Notes: a model not told the origin generated them from the letters alone. Positions 8,873 through 16,967 are shown, counted from the first letter of the stretch. The stretch: 37,168 nucleotides of DNA from Candidatus Allofournierella merdavium (GCA_019118765.1 DWYI01000032.1:1-37168), one strand, 5' to 3'. Numbers and translations: made by a program.

Positions 8873-8935
8873 GGACTCGAAATCTCGTAGGGTGTTAACA
8901 GCACCGCCAGGGTTCAAATCCCTGCTACTCCGCCA
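8873..8935 (+). other. 3' fragment of tRNA-Ser (CGA), attR site
   Basis: The sequence matches the 3' part of a class II tRNA: an anticodon loop CTCGAAA at 8876-8882 (anticodon CGA), a variable arm with GGTG/CACC pairing around 8891-8904, a T arm CAGGG-TTCAAAT-CCCTG, an acceptor strand CTACTCC, a discriminator G and an encoded CCA at 8933-8935. The expected 5' acceptor strand GGAGTAG and a D arm are absent upstream, and the 5' anticodon stem pairs poorly. Homology to the tRNA therefore begins at about the anticodon loop, a usual recombination point for tyrosine integrases. I read it as a duplicated att core, not a working tRNA. Confidence 0.7.
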
Positions 8936-8936
8936 C

Positions 8937-8969
8937 GCCGCCGCAAGCGTTCGCTTGCGGCGGCTTTTT
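8937..8969 (+). terminator. Rho-independent terminator after the tRNA fragment
   Basis: A perfect 13-base-pair stem (8937-8949 with 8952-8964) followed by TTTTT at 8965-8969. It begins two bases after the CCA, so it is probably the original terminator of the tRNA-Ser gene left on the chromosomal side. Confidence 0.85.
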
Positions 8970-9160
8970 GTATTTTGCGCGACGTGACGCGCACGCTGGT
9001 ATTTTAGGGCTATGCCCGCATATGAAAAAACGGCTTGGCCGCGGGATGTTCATTTGTAAAAAGTCACCGAGCGCTCGCTCCGCTGCGGTTCCTTTTCTCC
9101 CCCCAATTTTGCTGCCCAAACTTTCGGGGTCCGTTGTCTTGCGCCATACCGCTGCTTTGC

Positions 9161-9191
9161 GGCGGCGCGCCTTTTTTTAAGGCGCGCCGCC
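9161..9191. repeat. inverted repeat, possible terminator
   Basis: GGCGGCGCGCC (9161-9171) pairs perfectly with GGCGCGCCGCC (9181-9191) around a T-rich loop. It may end transcription from either side. The stretch 8970-9209 holds no other recognisable feature. Confidence 0.4.
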
Positions 9192-9209
9192 GACAACATT
9201 TTTCTTGCT

Positions 9210-9430
9210 TCAGGCGGCCACATCCGCCTTGACGATCTTGCAGCGGCGGGTCTGTCTGCCGGTGTTCTCACAGCTCACAGGGCGCAGCCGCTTTGCGGCG
9301 GGTAGAGCGAGGCGCGGGCAGCGCTGCGGCGGGTTTTGCGGAAGTTTGTGCGGCCCATGGGGGCGGGCCGGGGGCGGCAGCTTGTGTATCTGCCGCTCCA
9401 GGGCGCCCTGCGGGGGCTCGTCTTGAAGGA
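9210..9430 (-). pseudogene. degenerate copy of the HTH/excisionase gene
   Basis: The minus strand here parallels the N-terminal domain of the HTH gene at 7857-8492. The shared landmarks, in order, are a GCGCCCTGGAGCGG DNA segment, PMGRTNFRK (against PMGRTDFRK), a QSGC segment (against QSGLVPC), CENTGRQTRRCKIVKADVAA (against CENTGKQTRCYKIAKTDVAA), then an immediate stop. The first and last parts are in different frames, separated by a small insertion near 9271, and the second DNA-binding domain is missing. It is therefore broken. It lies on the chromosomal side of the attR, which suggests an older element at the same locus. Exact ends are uncertain. Confidence 0.7.
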
Positions 9431-9670
9431 GGCTGGCGAAGGGGGGCTCGGTCCGTCCAAGATCTCCCTTTCGCTCATTTGCCTGTACTCAGTCATCCGA
9501 ACAGCGCGGCGCCGGCCAAGAGAACAGCCGCTGCCTCCAGCAAATCCTTGAAAAACCGCGATAAACGGCCATTCGGGCGGCACATCCGCCGCCCCGGACC
9601 TTGCAAAGATACGGTTCGCAATACGCCTGGGACACAGGGCGGAAAATTGAAACCAGCGGCAACCCGGGGC

Positions 9671-9699
9671 TGGAAACAGCGCGGCATCCGTGCTATGAT
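9671..9699 (+). promoter_or_regulatory. promoter of the dipeptidase gene
   Basis: An extended -10, TGCTATGAT (hexamer 9694-9699), with a weak -35 TGGAAA at 9671-9676 and a 17-base spacer, 125 bases before the dipeptidase start. The rest of 9431-9823 shows no gene. Confidence 0.5.
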
Positions 9700-9823
9700 A
9701 AATGGGTCGCATAAGGGCGAAAAACCTGTTTTTTCGTCGATTCCCGGTTGCGGGAAATCTTCTGCGCAGTGAAAAAAGCTGTACACGATTCCAAACAGAT
9801 GTACATAGAAAAAGGAGAACGAT

Positions 9824-11284
9824 ATGCCCTGTACCACGATTCTGGTGGGCAAACAAGCCAGCCATGACGGCTCCACCATCATTGCCCGCAACGACGACGG
9901 CGCCTTTGAGGCCAAGCGCCTGTTGACCCACCCCGCCCGGGAGGGCGCCGCATCCTACAAAACCGTCATCTCTCACCTGACTGTTGCGCTGCCGGAGAAG
10001 GCCCTGCGCTACACCGACTGCCCCAACGTGTCCAAGTCCAACGGCGTGTGGCCCGCCTGCGGCATCAACGGGGCCAACGTGGCCATGACCGCCACCGAGA
10101 CGATCACCAGCAACGCCCGGGTGGTGGGCGCGGACCCCTATGTGCGGTATCAGGAAAAGAAGGGCCGCGGCAGCAAAGAGGTCCCCGGCGGCATCGGCGA
10201 GGAGGACCTGGTGACCCTGGTGCTGCCCTACATCCATTCTGCCCGGGAGGGGGTACTGCGCACCGGCGCGCTGCTGGAAGAGTACGGCACCTACGAGCCC
10301 AACGGCATGGCCTTCGCGGACGCGGATGAAATTTGGTGGCTGGAGACCATCGGCGGCCACCACTGGATCGCCCGGCGGGTGCCGGACGACCGGGTGGTCA
10401 TCATGCCCAACCAGTTCGGCCTGGACCATTTCGACTTCGCGGACGCCTATGGGGAGCAGCGGGAGCACCTTTGCTCCAAAGACCTGCGGGAGTTCGTGGA
10501 AAAATACCGCCTGGCGCTGGACACCGGCGCCGGGTTCAACCCGCGGCTGGCCTTCGGCTCCCATTCCGACGCGGACCACATTTACAACACCCCCCGCGCC
10601 TGGTTCATGGCCCGGTATTTCCTGCCCCGGACGTACAAGTGGGACGGGGAGAACGCCGACTTCACCCCCGAGAGCAACGACATCCCCTGGTCCTTTGTGC
10701 CGGAGCGCAAGGTGACAGTGGAGGACGTGCGGTATCTGCTGGGCTCCTATTACCAGGGAACGCCCTACAACCCTTACGACAGGACCGCCGCCTGCAAGGG
10801 CAAGTACCGCACCATCGGCGTGCCCAACAGCGACGTCTGCGGCATCATGCAGATCCGCGGCTGGCTGCCCGAGGCGATTCAGGGTGTGGAGTGGCTGTCC
10901 ATGGGGGGCAGCGGCTTCACCGCCTGCTTCCCGGTGTACGCCAATGTGACCGAGTTCCCCAAATACCTCAGCGGCACCACCGAAACGGTGTCCACCGACA
11001 GCATGTACTGGCACAGCCGGCTCATCGCCGCGCTCACCGACGCCCATTTCGGCAATGCCCTGCTGTTTGACGAGCGGTATGTGAACGCCGTGATGAACCG
11101 CGGCCAGCAGCTTCTGTACGAGTACGATGAGAAGGTGCGGCAGGGCGCGCCGGCGGAGATCTTGAAGGAGGCCAACCGCAAGATCGCCGCAATGGTGCAG
11201 GAAGAGTCGGACAAGGCCCTGGCCCGGATCCTCAAAAACGCCTCCGAACACATGAAGATCCGGTATCACCGGGGGGACAACTGA
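9824..11284 (+). CDS. pepD: C69 family dipeptidase (PepD type)
   Basis: A 486-residue cytosolic Ntn-hydrolase-type peptidase that cleaves dipeptides. AAGGAG lies eight bases before ATG 9824. The N-terminus MPCTTILVGKQASHDGSTII carries the family signature CTTILVG with the nucleophile Cys at position 3, which becomes active when exposed by processing, and IARNDD follows. Other C69 landmarks are VWPACGINGANVAMTATET near residues 75-93, DADEIWWLETIGGHHWIARRVPDD at 165-190 and a PYNPYD segment. Length matches PepD/PepDA of lactic acid bacteria and clostridia (about 470 residues). It is a single-gene unit with its own promoter and a strong terminator. Role: use of short peptides as a nitrogen source. 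Confidence 0.92.
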   Translation: MPCTTILVGKQASHDGSTIIARNDDGAFEAKRLLTHPAREGAASYKTVISHLTVALPEKALRYTDCPNVSKSNGVWPACGINGANVAMTATETITSNARVVGADPYVRYQEKKGRGSKEVPGGIGEEDLVTLVLPYIHSAREGVLRTGALLEEYGTYEPNGMAFADADEIWWLETIGGHHWIARRVPDDRVVIMPNQFGLDHFDFADAYGEQREHLCSKDLREFVEKYRLALDTGAGFNPRLAFGSHSDADHIYNTPRAWFMARYFLPRTYKWDGENADFTPESNDIPWSFVPERKVTVEDVRYLLGSYYQGTPYNPYDRTAACKGKYRTIGVPNSDVCGIMQIRGWLPEAIQGVEWLSMGGSGFTACFPVYANVTEFPKYLSGTTETVSTDSMYWHSRLIAALTDAHFGNALLFDERYVNAVMNRGQQLLYEYDEKVRQGAPAEILKEANRKIAAMVQEESDKALARILKNASEHMKIRYHRGDN

Positions 11285-11299
11285 CCGGACGATACACAA

Positions 11300-11350
11300 A
11301 AGAAAGCAGCACCGGCCGCCGGAACAGCGGGCCGGTGCTGCTTTCTTTTT
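11300..11350 (+). terminator. terminator of the dipeptidase gene
   Basis: A long stem, AGAAAGCAGCACCGGCC with its complement GGCCGGTGCTGCTTTCT, loop of about 12 bases, followed by a T run ending at 11350. Confidence 0.9.
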
Positions 11351-11605
11351 GCTGTTTAGGGAAGAACGGCAGCCGCGTCCAAACCTTGTAAAACTACCGG
11401 GATGATGCGCCGGCAGAGAGCGGATCCCCCTGTTTTCGCAAAGCGTTTTCCCGACGGGGCGGACAACACAAGGCCCCGCCCACCGGCAGGGGGTGGCGGC
11501 GCTGCACACCAGCCGGGACAGGGTGGCGCAGGAGTGCGCCAGCAGTTCCGGGCGCTTGAGCACCCGCGGCATCATGGCCTTCGCGGCCTGCGAAAATATA
11601 CAGTA
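11351..11605. other. intergenic stretch without a recognisable gene
   Basis: GC-rich DNA between the dipeptidase terminator and the sugar operon promoter. Short frames on both strands have neither ribosome sites nor recognisable motifs. It becomes AT-rich from about 11590. Confidence 0.5.
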
Positions 11606-11630
11606 AATTTTTTCTTCCTTTGAAAAAAAT
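11606..11630 (+). promoter_or_regulatory. inverted repeat, possible operator of the sugar operon
   Basis: AATTTTTTC (11606-11614) and GAAAAAAAT (11622-11630) form a near-perfect inverted repeat with a 7-base spacer, ending 20 bases before the -35 box of the operon promoter. RpiR-family regulators often bind such AT-rich TGAAA/TTTCA-like sites. The regulator at 16088 is a candidate ligand. This assignment is inferred from position only. Confidence 0.35.
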
Positions 11631-11650
11631 ACGGAAAGCGCAAAACGTCT

Positions 11651-11678
11651 TTTACAATGGCGGCGGGTGTGTTATAGT
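11651..11678 (+). promoter_or_regulatory. promoter of the GH4-PHP-PTS operon
   Basis: -35 TTTACA (11651-11656), 16-base spacer, -10 TATAGT (11673-11678), about 50 bases upstream of the GH4 start. Confidence 0.6.
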
Positions 11679-11728
11679 CGACCCATCCCGAACAACAAAC
11701 CCCGGCGGAGGAGCAAGGAGAAAACGGT

Positions 11729-13048
11729 ATGAAAAGCTATCAACTGGTCATCTGCGGCGGCGGCAGCACCTATACTCTGCCCATGATCAAAACACTGTGC
11801 GACTTCAGGGAGGTGTTCCCCCTCTGGTCCATCGTGCTCTTCGACGTGGACCCGGACAAGCAGCACATGGTATACGAGGCCGCCAAAGTCATGGTGGAAG
11901 AAGCCATGGGCGGCGTGGAGGTGAGGGAGTGCTACACACTGGACGCCGCCTTTGCAGACGCCGACTTTGTGTTTATGCAGATCCGGGCCGGCGGCCTCAG
12001 GATGCGGGAGCAGGACGAGAAGATCCCCCTGCGCCACGGCTGCATCGGCCAGGAGACCTGCGGCGCCGGCGGGTTTGCCTACGGCATGCGCAGCGTGCCC
12101 CAGGTGGCGGAGATCGTCAGGGCGGTGCGGGCGCAGAGCCCCCGGGCCTGGATCATCAACTACTCCAACCCGGCCGCCATTGTGGCGGAGGCCACCAAGC
12201 GCCTTTTCCCCGGCGACCGGCGGCTGATCCATCTCTGCGATATGCCCATCGCCATCATGGACGCCTTTGCCGAGAGCCTGGGCATGAAGCGGCAGGACCT
12301 CACCCCCCGCTACTTCGGGCTCAACCACTTTGGCTGGTTCACCAACCTGTACGATCCCCGGGGCAAGGACCTGCTGCCCGCCATCCGCACCATGCTCAAA
12401 AGCGGCAGCGCGGCGCCCGAGGAACTGAAAGGCGACGCGGGCTGGGTGGAGACCTTCGCCCAGCTGGGTGAGATGGTGCGGGACTTCGACGGCGAGGGGT
12501 ATGTGCCCAACACCTACCTGCAATATTACCTCTACCCGGAAAAGATGGCCGCCCATATGGACCCCCGCTACACCCGGGCCAACTTCGTCATGGATCACCG
12601 GGTGGCGCATGTGCGGCAGATGTGCGAGTACATTGTGGAGCACGGCAGCATCCGGGGCTCGGGGCTGGAAAAGGGCGTCCACGGCACCTACATCGTGGAG
12701 CTGGCCTCCTCCATCATCCGCAACGAAAACCGCACCTTTATCATCATCACCCCCAACAACGGCATCATCCCCAACCTGCCCCCGGAGGCCATGGTGGAGG
12801 TGCCCTGCCTGGTCAACGCCAACGGCGTCACCCCCCTGCATATGGGGAACATCCCCACCTTCTACAAGGGGCTGTTGGAAAACCAGTACGCGTACGAGTG
12901 CCTGACGGTGGACGCCCTGCTGAACGGCGACAGGGACGCCGCCCTGAAGGCCCTGGTGCTCAACCGCACGGTGACGGATACCGGCAGGGCCAAGGGCATC
13001 CTGGAGGATCTGATCCGGGCCAACCGGGACTACTGGCAGGTGAAGTGA
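11729..13048 (+). CDS. GH4 family 6-phospho-alpha-glucosidase
   Basis: A 439-residue cytosolic glycosidase that hydrolyses phosphorylated disaccharides delivered by a PTS permease, through an NAD and Mn2+ dependent redox mechanism typical of GH4. Visible motifs are the Rossmann loop CGGGSTYTLP (residues 9-18), QETCGAGGFAYGMRS (108 onward), NYSNP (144-148), CDMP (170-173) and FGLNHFGWF near 196-204. C170 and the following His are the expected metal ligands. In GH4, CDMP marks 6-phospho-alpha-glucosidases such as GlvA/MalH, whereas 6-phospho-beta enzymes carry CNVP. Length equals the family norm of about 440. AAGGAG precedes ATG 11729. It is first in an operon with a PHP protein (1-base gap) and a glucose-type EIIBC. 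The exact disaccharide (maltose, trehalulose or similar) is not known. Confidence 0.92.
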   Translation: MKSYQLVICGGGSTYTLPMIKTLCDFREVFPLWSIVLFDVDPDKQHMVYEAAKVMVEEAMGGVEVRECYTLDAAFADADFVFMQIRAGGLRMREQDEKIPLRHGCIGQETCGAGGFAYGMRSVPQVAEIVRAVRAQSPRAWIINYSNPAAIVAEATKRLFPGDRRLIHLCDMPIAIMDAFAESLGMKRQDLTPRYFGLNHFGWFTNLYDPRGKDLLPAIRTMLKSGSAAPEELKGDAGWVETFAQLGEMVRDFDGEGYVPNTYLQYYLYPEKMAAHMDPRYTRANFVMDHRVAHVRQMCEYIVEHGSIRGSGLEKGVHGTYIVELASSIIRNENRTFIIITPNNGIIPNLPPEAMVEVPCLVNANGVTPLHMGNIPTFYKGLLENQYAYECLTVDALLNGDRDAALKALVLNRTVTDTGRAKGILEDLIRANRDYWQVK

Positions 13049-13049
13049 G

Positions 13050-14600
13050 ATGGAGCACAAGGTTTATTTCAGCGATTATCACTCCAACATCCATTCCAAC
13101 CAGCTGGACGACCTGGACCGCTGGTACGACTTCGCCAGGGATATGCTGGATTTCTGGGCGCCGGTGTACTATCCCTTTTTCATCAACGAAAACGCCGCCG
13201 GCTTTCACTTTGAGGACACCTGGCCCCCCGCCCGGTACGACGAGGACTTTTCCCGGCTGTGCCGGTATCTGGAGGAAAAGAAGGACGGCTTTGTCACCTT
13301 CCCCGCCTACGAGTGGCAGGGCAGCGGAGCCGACGGCGACCACAACGTGTTTTTCAAACACTACGACAGCCGGATGAAAATGCCCCTGACCTACCGGGAA
13401 CTGGTGGAGCAGCTGCGCCCGGCGGAGTGCATCGGCATACCCCACCACACCGGGTACATGCCCGGCCACCGGGGCAAGAACTGGGCCACCAACGACGAGG
13501 CATTTTCCCCGGTGATGGAGATCTACTCCAGCCACGGGTGCAGCGAATCCAGCGACTGCGCCATTCCCCTCAACGTCCACATCCACATGGGCCCCCGCAC
13601 CGAGCAGGGCACCGCCCTGTACGCCATCCGGCAGGGCATCAAGGTGGGGTTTATCGCCTCGGGGGACAACCATGTGTGCCCCGCCATCGCGGGCAACGGC
13701 TTTTTCGGGGTGGTGGCCGGCCGCTACGACCGCGACGAGATCTACAGCGCCATCCAAAACCGCCACACCTACGCGGTGACCCGGAGCCGGATGCTGCTGG
13801 ACTACCAGGTCAACGGGGCCATTCTGGGCAGTGAGATCCCCTCCCGGGGCGAGAACCGCCTGCGGGCGGAGGTGGTGGCCGGGCAGGCGGTGGACCGAAT
13901 CGAGCTCTACCAGAACGGGGTGGTGGCGCGGGTGTACACCCACGCCGGCACCTACGAGCGCACCAGGCACACCGGGCCGGTGACCTTCAAGTTCGAGCTG
14001 GAGGCGGGCTGGGGGCCCGACCGGCGCAACTTCCCCGACATCTGCCAAAAGACCTGGGACATCCAGGTGAAGACCCGGGGCAGGATCGAATCGGTGGAAA
14101 AGCTGTGGACCTCGCCGGGCAGCGCCATCCTCACCCAAAGCGAGGGGTGTCTGTCCATGCGGGTGGTGAGCAGGAAGGACCTGCCCGGCCAGGGCAAGCT
14201 GTCCCAAAAGAATTATTTCAGCCCCAACATTCAAAACCAGTCGGTGATCGTGGAGATCACCGATGACATCCGGCACAGCATCGAGGTGTGGATCGACGGG
14301 GTCAGACAGGAGATCCCCATCGCCCGGCTGCTGGAGGAGTCGGTGCTGTTCGCCCAGGAGCAGGAGGCCCGGCAGCTGCTCGAAGAGCGGTTCGGCTTTG
14401 GCGAGTACTACCGGGAAGACCCCTTCTGGCACAACGCCTACAAGGCGCTGGTGCACCGGGCCTGCCCAAAGGAGGCCTACCACATGACGGTGGAGGACGT
14501 TCTGCCCCCCCTGGAGCGGGAGGAGGACAGCTTTTTCATCAAGGTGCTGCTGAAAAACGGAGAGGCCGGATGGGCCAGCCCCATCTGGATAAAAGCCTGA
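13050..14600 (+). CDS. PHP-domain (DUF3604-like) metal-dependent hydrolase
   Basis: A 516-residue protein starting one base after the GH4 stop, so translation is coupled. PHP-type metal ligands can be read along the first 210 residues: DYHSNIHSN (9-17), EWQGSGADGDHN near 88-100, IPHHTGY near 131-138, EIYSSHG and SGDNH (204-208). This series resembles the DUF3604/PHP amidohydrolase-like superfamily, whose members hydrolyse phosphate or other esters with two or three metal ions. The C-terminal half (260-516) looks beta-rich and may bind a carbohydrate; no known module is recognised. No signal peptide is seen, so it acts in the cytosol. Its place between a phospho-glycosidase and a PTS permease suggests it trims a substituent or phosphate from the imported sugar; this is inference. 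Confidence 0.78.
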   Translation: MEHKVYFSDYHSNIHSNQLDDLDRWYDFARDMLDFWAPVYYPFFINENAAGFHFEDTWPPARYDEDFSRLCRYLEEKKDGFVTFPAYEWQGSGADGDHNVFFKHYDSRMKMPLTYRELVEQLRPAECIGIPHHTGYMPGHRGKNWATNDEAFSPVMEIYSSHGCSESSDCAIPLNVHIHMGPRTEQGTALYAIRQGIKVGFIASGDNHVCPAIAGNGFFGVVAGRYDRDEIYSAIQNRHTYAVTRSRMLLDYQVNGAILGSEIPSRGENRLRAEVVAGQAVDRIELYQNGVVARVYTHAGTYERTRHTGPVTFKFELEAGWGPDRRNFPDICQKTWDIQVKTRGRIESVEKLWTSPGSAILTQSEGCLSMRVVSRKDLPGQGKLSQKNYFSPNIQNQSVIVEITDDIRHSIEVWIDGVRQEIPIARLLEESVLFAQEQEARQLLEERFGFGEYYREDPFWHNAYKALVHRACPKEAYHMTVEDVLPPLEREEDSFFIKVLLKNGEAGWASPIWIKA

Positions 14601-14623
14601 AAAAAAGACGGAGGAGGATAACC

Positions 14624-15994
14624 ATGAGCGAATTCAGAACCACAGCCGAAGCCATCATCCGGCAAGCGGGCGGCCTGAACAACATCGTCAGCGCCACCCA
14701 CTGCATGACCCGCCTGCGATTGGAACTTCATGATGAATCCTTGCTCGACCAGGAGGGGATGCGCGGCGTCAAGATGGTCAAGGGCCTGAACAAGGTGGGA
14801 AACCAGTACCAGATCATCCTGGGCACTGGCATCGTGAACAAGGTGTACGCGGAAGTGGACAAGATCTTCCAGGAGAACAACAAGGTCTCGGAGAACGGAA
14901 AGTCCGGCGGCACGGTGCTGCAGAAGGTGTCCCGACTGTTCGGCGACATTTTCATCCCGGTGATCCCCGTCATCGTGTCCAGCGGCATTTTGATGGGGGT
15001 GCGCACCTTCCTCACGGAGAGCGGCGTTCTGGGCACCACCGGCGCCTGGTACACCGTGCTCTCGGTGCTCATTGACACCGGCTTCACCTTCCTGCCCGCT
15101 TTGGTGGCCTACAGCGCCGCCAAAAAGTTCGGCGGCAATCCCCTGTACGGCTTCGTGCTGGGGCTGATGCTGCTCTCCAGCAGCCTGCCCGCCGGCGGCG
15201 CGGTGGGCAAAGGCAACGCCGAGCTGCTTCAGGTGCCCTTCTTTGACCTGTTTACCATCAGCGTCAAGGGCTACCAGGGCTCGGTGATGGTGGCCATCGT
15301 GGCCGGGTACTTCGTTTCCCTGTTTGAGCGGCTGTGGCGCAAGGTGGTGCCCAATGTGGTGGACATGATCCTGACCCCCATCCTCACCCTGGCCTGCAGC
15401 TTCTTCCTGATCCTGTTCGGCGTGGGCCCCGTCATTCAGCTGGTGGAGGCGGGCCTGCTCCAGTTCTTCCTCATGGTGCTGCAGCTTCCCATCGGGCTGG
15501 GCGGCTTCATCTGCGGCGCCCTGCAGCAGGTGCTGGTCATCACCGGCATGCACCACGGCCTGTGGTTCATTGACATCAACATGCTGGCGGAGACCGGCCG
15601 GAACTTCTACCAGCCCATCCGCAACGCCGGCATGATGGGCCAGGCGGGGGCGTGCATCGCCTTCGCGCTGCTGGCCAGAGACCGCAAGCTGCGGACCAAC
15701 ACCGCCGCGGCCAGTGTCTCCGCCCTGTTCGGCATCACCGAGCCCGCCATTTTCGGCAGCAACCTGATCTACCTGATGCCCTTTGTGTTCGGCTGCATCG
15801 GGGGCGGATTTGCCGGCATGTTCGCCACCTGGGTGAACCTGTCCGCGCCGGGCATGGGCGCCGGCTGCATTCCCGGCCTGCTGTACTTCATCGGGGACGC
15901 CGGCGCCATGGCGGAGTACGTCATCAGCAGCCTGATCGCCGCGGGCATCGGCTTTACCCTCACGGCGCTGTACATCAGGAAGAAAAAGATCTGA
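14624..15994 (+). CDS. PTS permease, glucose/sucrose-type EIIBC
   Basis: A 456-residue membrane protein that imports and phosphorylates a sugar. The start is ATG 14624 with GGAGGAGG nine bases upstream. Residues 1-85 are the EIIB domain; the phosphorylated cysteine is Cys27 in SATHCMTRLRL. Residues 110-456 are the EIIC domain with about ten membrane spans, the GMHHGLWF segment and the conserved GITEP loop (370-374) used in sugar binding. No EIIA domain is present, so phosphate must come from a separate EIIA-Glc-type protein elsewhere, as in many sucrose, maltose and trehalose permeases. Together with the GH4 enzyme this implies an alpha-linked glucose disaccharide as substrate. Operon member, 23 bases after the PHP gene. 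Confidence 0.9.
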   Translation: MSEFRTTAEAIIRQAGGLNNIVSATHCMTRLRLELHDESLLDQEGMRGVKMVKGLNKVGNQYQIILGTGIVNKVYAEVDKIFQENNKVSENGKSGGTVLQKVSRLFGDIFIPVIPVIVSSGILMGVRTFLTESGVLGTTGAWYTVLSVLIDTGFTFLPALVAYSAAKKFGGNPLYGFVLGLMLLSSSLPAGGAVGKGNAELLQVPFFDLFTISVKGYQGSVMVAIVAGYFVSLFERLWRKVVPNVVDMILTPILTLACSFFLILFGVGPVIQLVEAGLLQFFLMVLQLPIGLGGFICGALQQVLVITGMHHGLWFIDINMLAETGRNFYQPIRNAGMMGQAGACIAFALLARDRKLRTNTAAASVSALFGITEPAIFGSNLIYLMPFVFGCIGGGFAGMFATWVNLSAPGMGAGCIPGLLYFIGDAGAMAEYVISSLIAAGIGFTLTALYIRKKKI

Positions 15995-16044
15995 CCCGCG
16001 CCCGCCCCGCGGCCACAGGGACCCTTTTATCCCGGAAAGAAACT

Positions 16045-16053
16045 TGGTATAAT
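16045..16053 (+). promoter_or_regulatory. extended -10 promoter of the RpiR gene
   Basis: TGGTATAAT with a consensus TATAAT at 16048-16053; the -35 region is weak. A start site near 16060 would exclude the ATG at 16058, supporting the start at 16088. Confidence 0.6.
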
Positions 16054-16087
16054 AAACATGTTCCGGTTCCCGGGGGAGGAGGACGCC

Positions 16088-16921
16088 ATGAGCAAGGAAA
16101 TTTTCGACCGCCTGGAGCGCCTGCAAAGGGACAAAAACACCGTGTACGCGGACATCGCCCGTACGCTGCTGGGCATGCGAAGCTACTCCAGCCTGAAAAT
16201 GAAGGACATCCAGGACATCTGCCACGTCTCCTCCACCACGGTGTTCCGCTTTTGCAAGAAACTCAACGTCAGCGGGTTCAGCGAACTGAAATTCCTGCTG
16301 GACAGCGAGCAGGGCCGGGAGGTCATCGAGATCCGGGACAACTACGCCCTGTCCTCCAAGACCAACATCCACCTGACCAACATCACCAAGTCCTTCATTG
16401 CCACCCGGGACCTGATGACGGACCAGCAGATCGACACCGTGGTGGCGTGGATGCAGCAGGCGCGGAAGATCAACATCTTCGCCAACGGCAGCACCTCCCT
16501 CATCGGGCGGGACCTGGAGTACAAGCTGGACCGCATCGGGGTGACGGCCAAAACCTATGACGAAGACAACTCGCAGTATTTTGCCGCCATGAACGCCACC
16601 CCCGAGATGCTGTGCTTCGGCATCTCCTACTCGGGGCAGACCAAGTCGGTGCTTCGCAACCTGCGGTATGCCCGCGGGCAGGGCGCCAAGACCATCCTCA
16701 TCACCAACGTGGACAACCGGGGCAGGTTTCAGGACCAATACGACCTCATTCTCTATGTGGCGAGCAACGAGGCCATCAACCGCCTGATCACCACCACAGC
16801 CCGGCTGACCATGCTCTATCTGGTGGATCTGATCTTCTACAGCTTTATCTACAGCGACTTCGACCGGTTCAACCGCATCCTGCTGAACAACCGGGTGCAA
16901 AACAAGGTGCCGCTGGACTGA
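16088..16921 (+). CDS. MurR/RpiR family transcriptional regulator
   Basis: A 277-residue sugar-phosphate-sensing repressor or activator. I chose ATG 16088 because GGGAGGAGG precedes it; an ATG at 16058 lies at or before the probable transcription start. Residues 1-77 form the RpiR-type HTH, with DIQDICHVSSTTVFRFCKKLNVSGFSELKF as recognition region. Residues about 105-250 form the SIS (sugar isomerase) domain, with INIFANGSTSLIGRDLEYKL and FGISYSGQTKSVLRNLRYAR, which bind phosphosugars. It is read in the same direction as the sugar operon, has its own extended -10 promoter and ends at a clear terminator. It most likely controls the GH4-PHP-EIIBC operon in response to the phosphorylated disaccharide or its product; target sites are not proven. 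Confidence 0.9.
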   Translation: MSKEIFDRLERLQRDKNTVYADIARTLLGMRSYSSLKMKDIQDICHVSSTTVFRFCKKLNVSGFSELKFLLDSEQGREVIEIRDNYALSSKTNIHLTNITKSFIATRDLMTDQQIDTVVAWMQQARKINIFANGSTSLIGRDLEYKLDRIGVTAKTYDEDNSQYFAAMNATPEMLCFGISYSGQTKSVLRNLRYARGQGAKTILITNVDNRGRFQDQYDLILYVASNEAINRLITTTARLTMLYLVDLIFYSFIYSDFDRFNRILLNNRVQNKVPLD

Positions 16922-16932
16922 GACAACAAAAG

Positions 16933-16967
16933 ACAGGGAAGGGAGTGCGCCGCACCCCCTTCCCTGT
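16933..16967 (+). terminator. terminator after the RpiR gene
   Basis: ACAGGGAAGGG pairs with CCCTTCCCTGT in an 11-base-pair stem with a smaller GC hairpin inside, followed by TCGTTTG. The T run is short. Confidence 0.7.

Larger units (their letters stand above)
1..8935. mobile_element. right end of an integrative element inserted at tRNA-Ser
   Basis: This assignment is inferred from the 3' tRNA-Ser fragment at 8873-8935. When an element integrates into the 3' half of a tRNA gene, one end keeps an intact tRNA and the far end keeps only the 3' fragment. Here the fragment is on the plus strand and is followed directly by a tRNA-like terminator, so the chromosome lies to the right and the element to the left. 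The excisionase-like HTH gene at 7857-8492 and the short repeats at 8597-8719 are the kind of content expected next to an att site. The cargo is a row of immunity-like genes. No integrase or conjugation gene is visible, so the left end and the element class are unknown. Confidence 0.5.

Noticed and set aside
8675-8917. Minus-strand frame of 80 codons before the tRNA fragment
   Set aside because: It overlaps the tRNA fragment and the repeats, has no ribosome site and no recognisable domain.
8844-8935. A complete tRNA-Ser gene
   Set aside because: The 5' acceptor strand GGAGTAG and a D arm are missing upstream, so only the 3' part is present.
9275-11575. Long minus-strand open frame over the dipeptidase gene
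   Set aside because: Antisense shadow of the C69 dipeptidase; only its far end coincides with the real HTH pseudogene remnant, which is reported separately.
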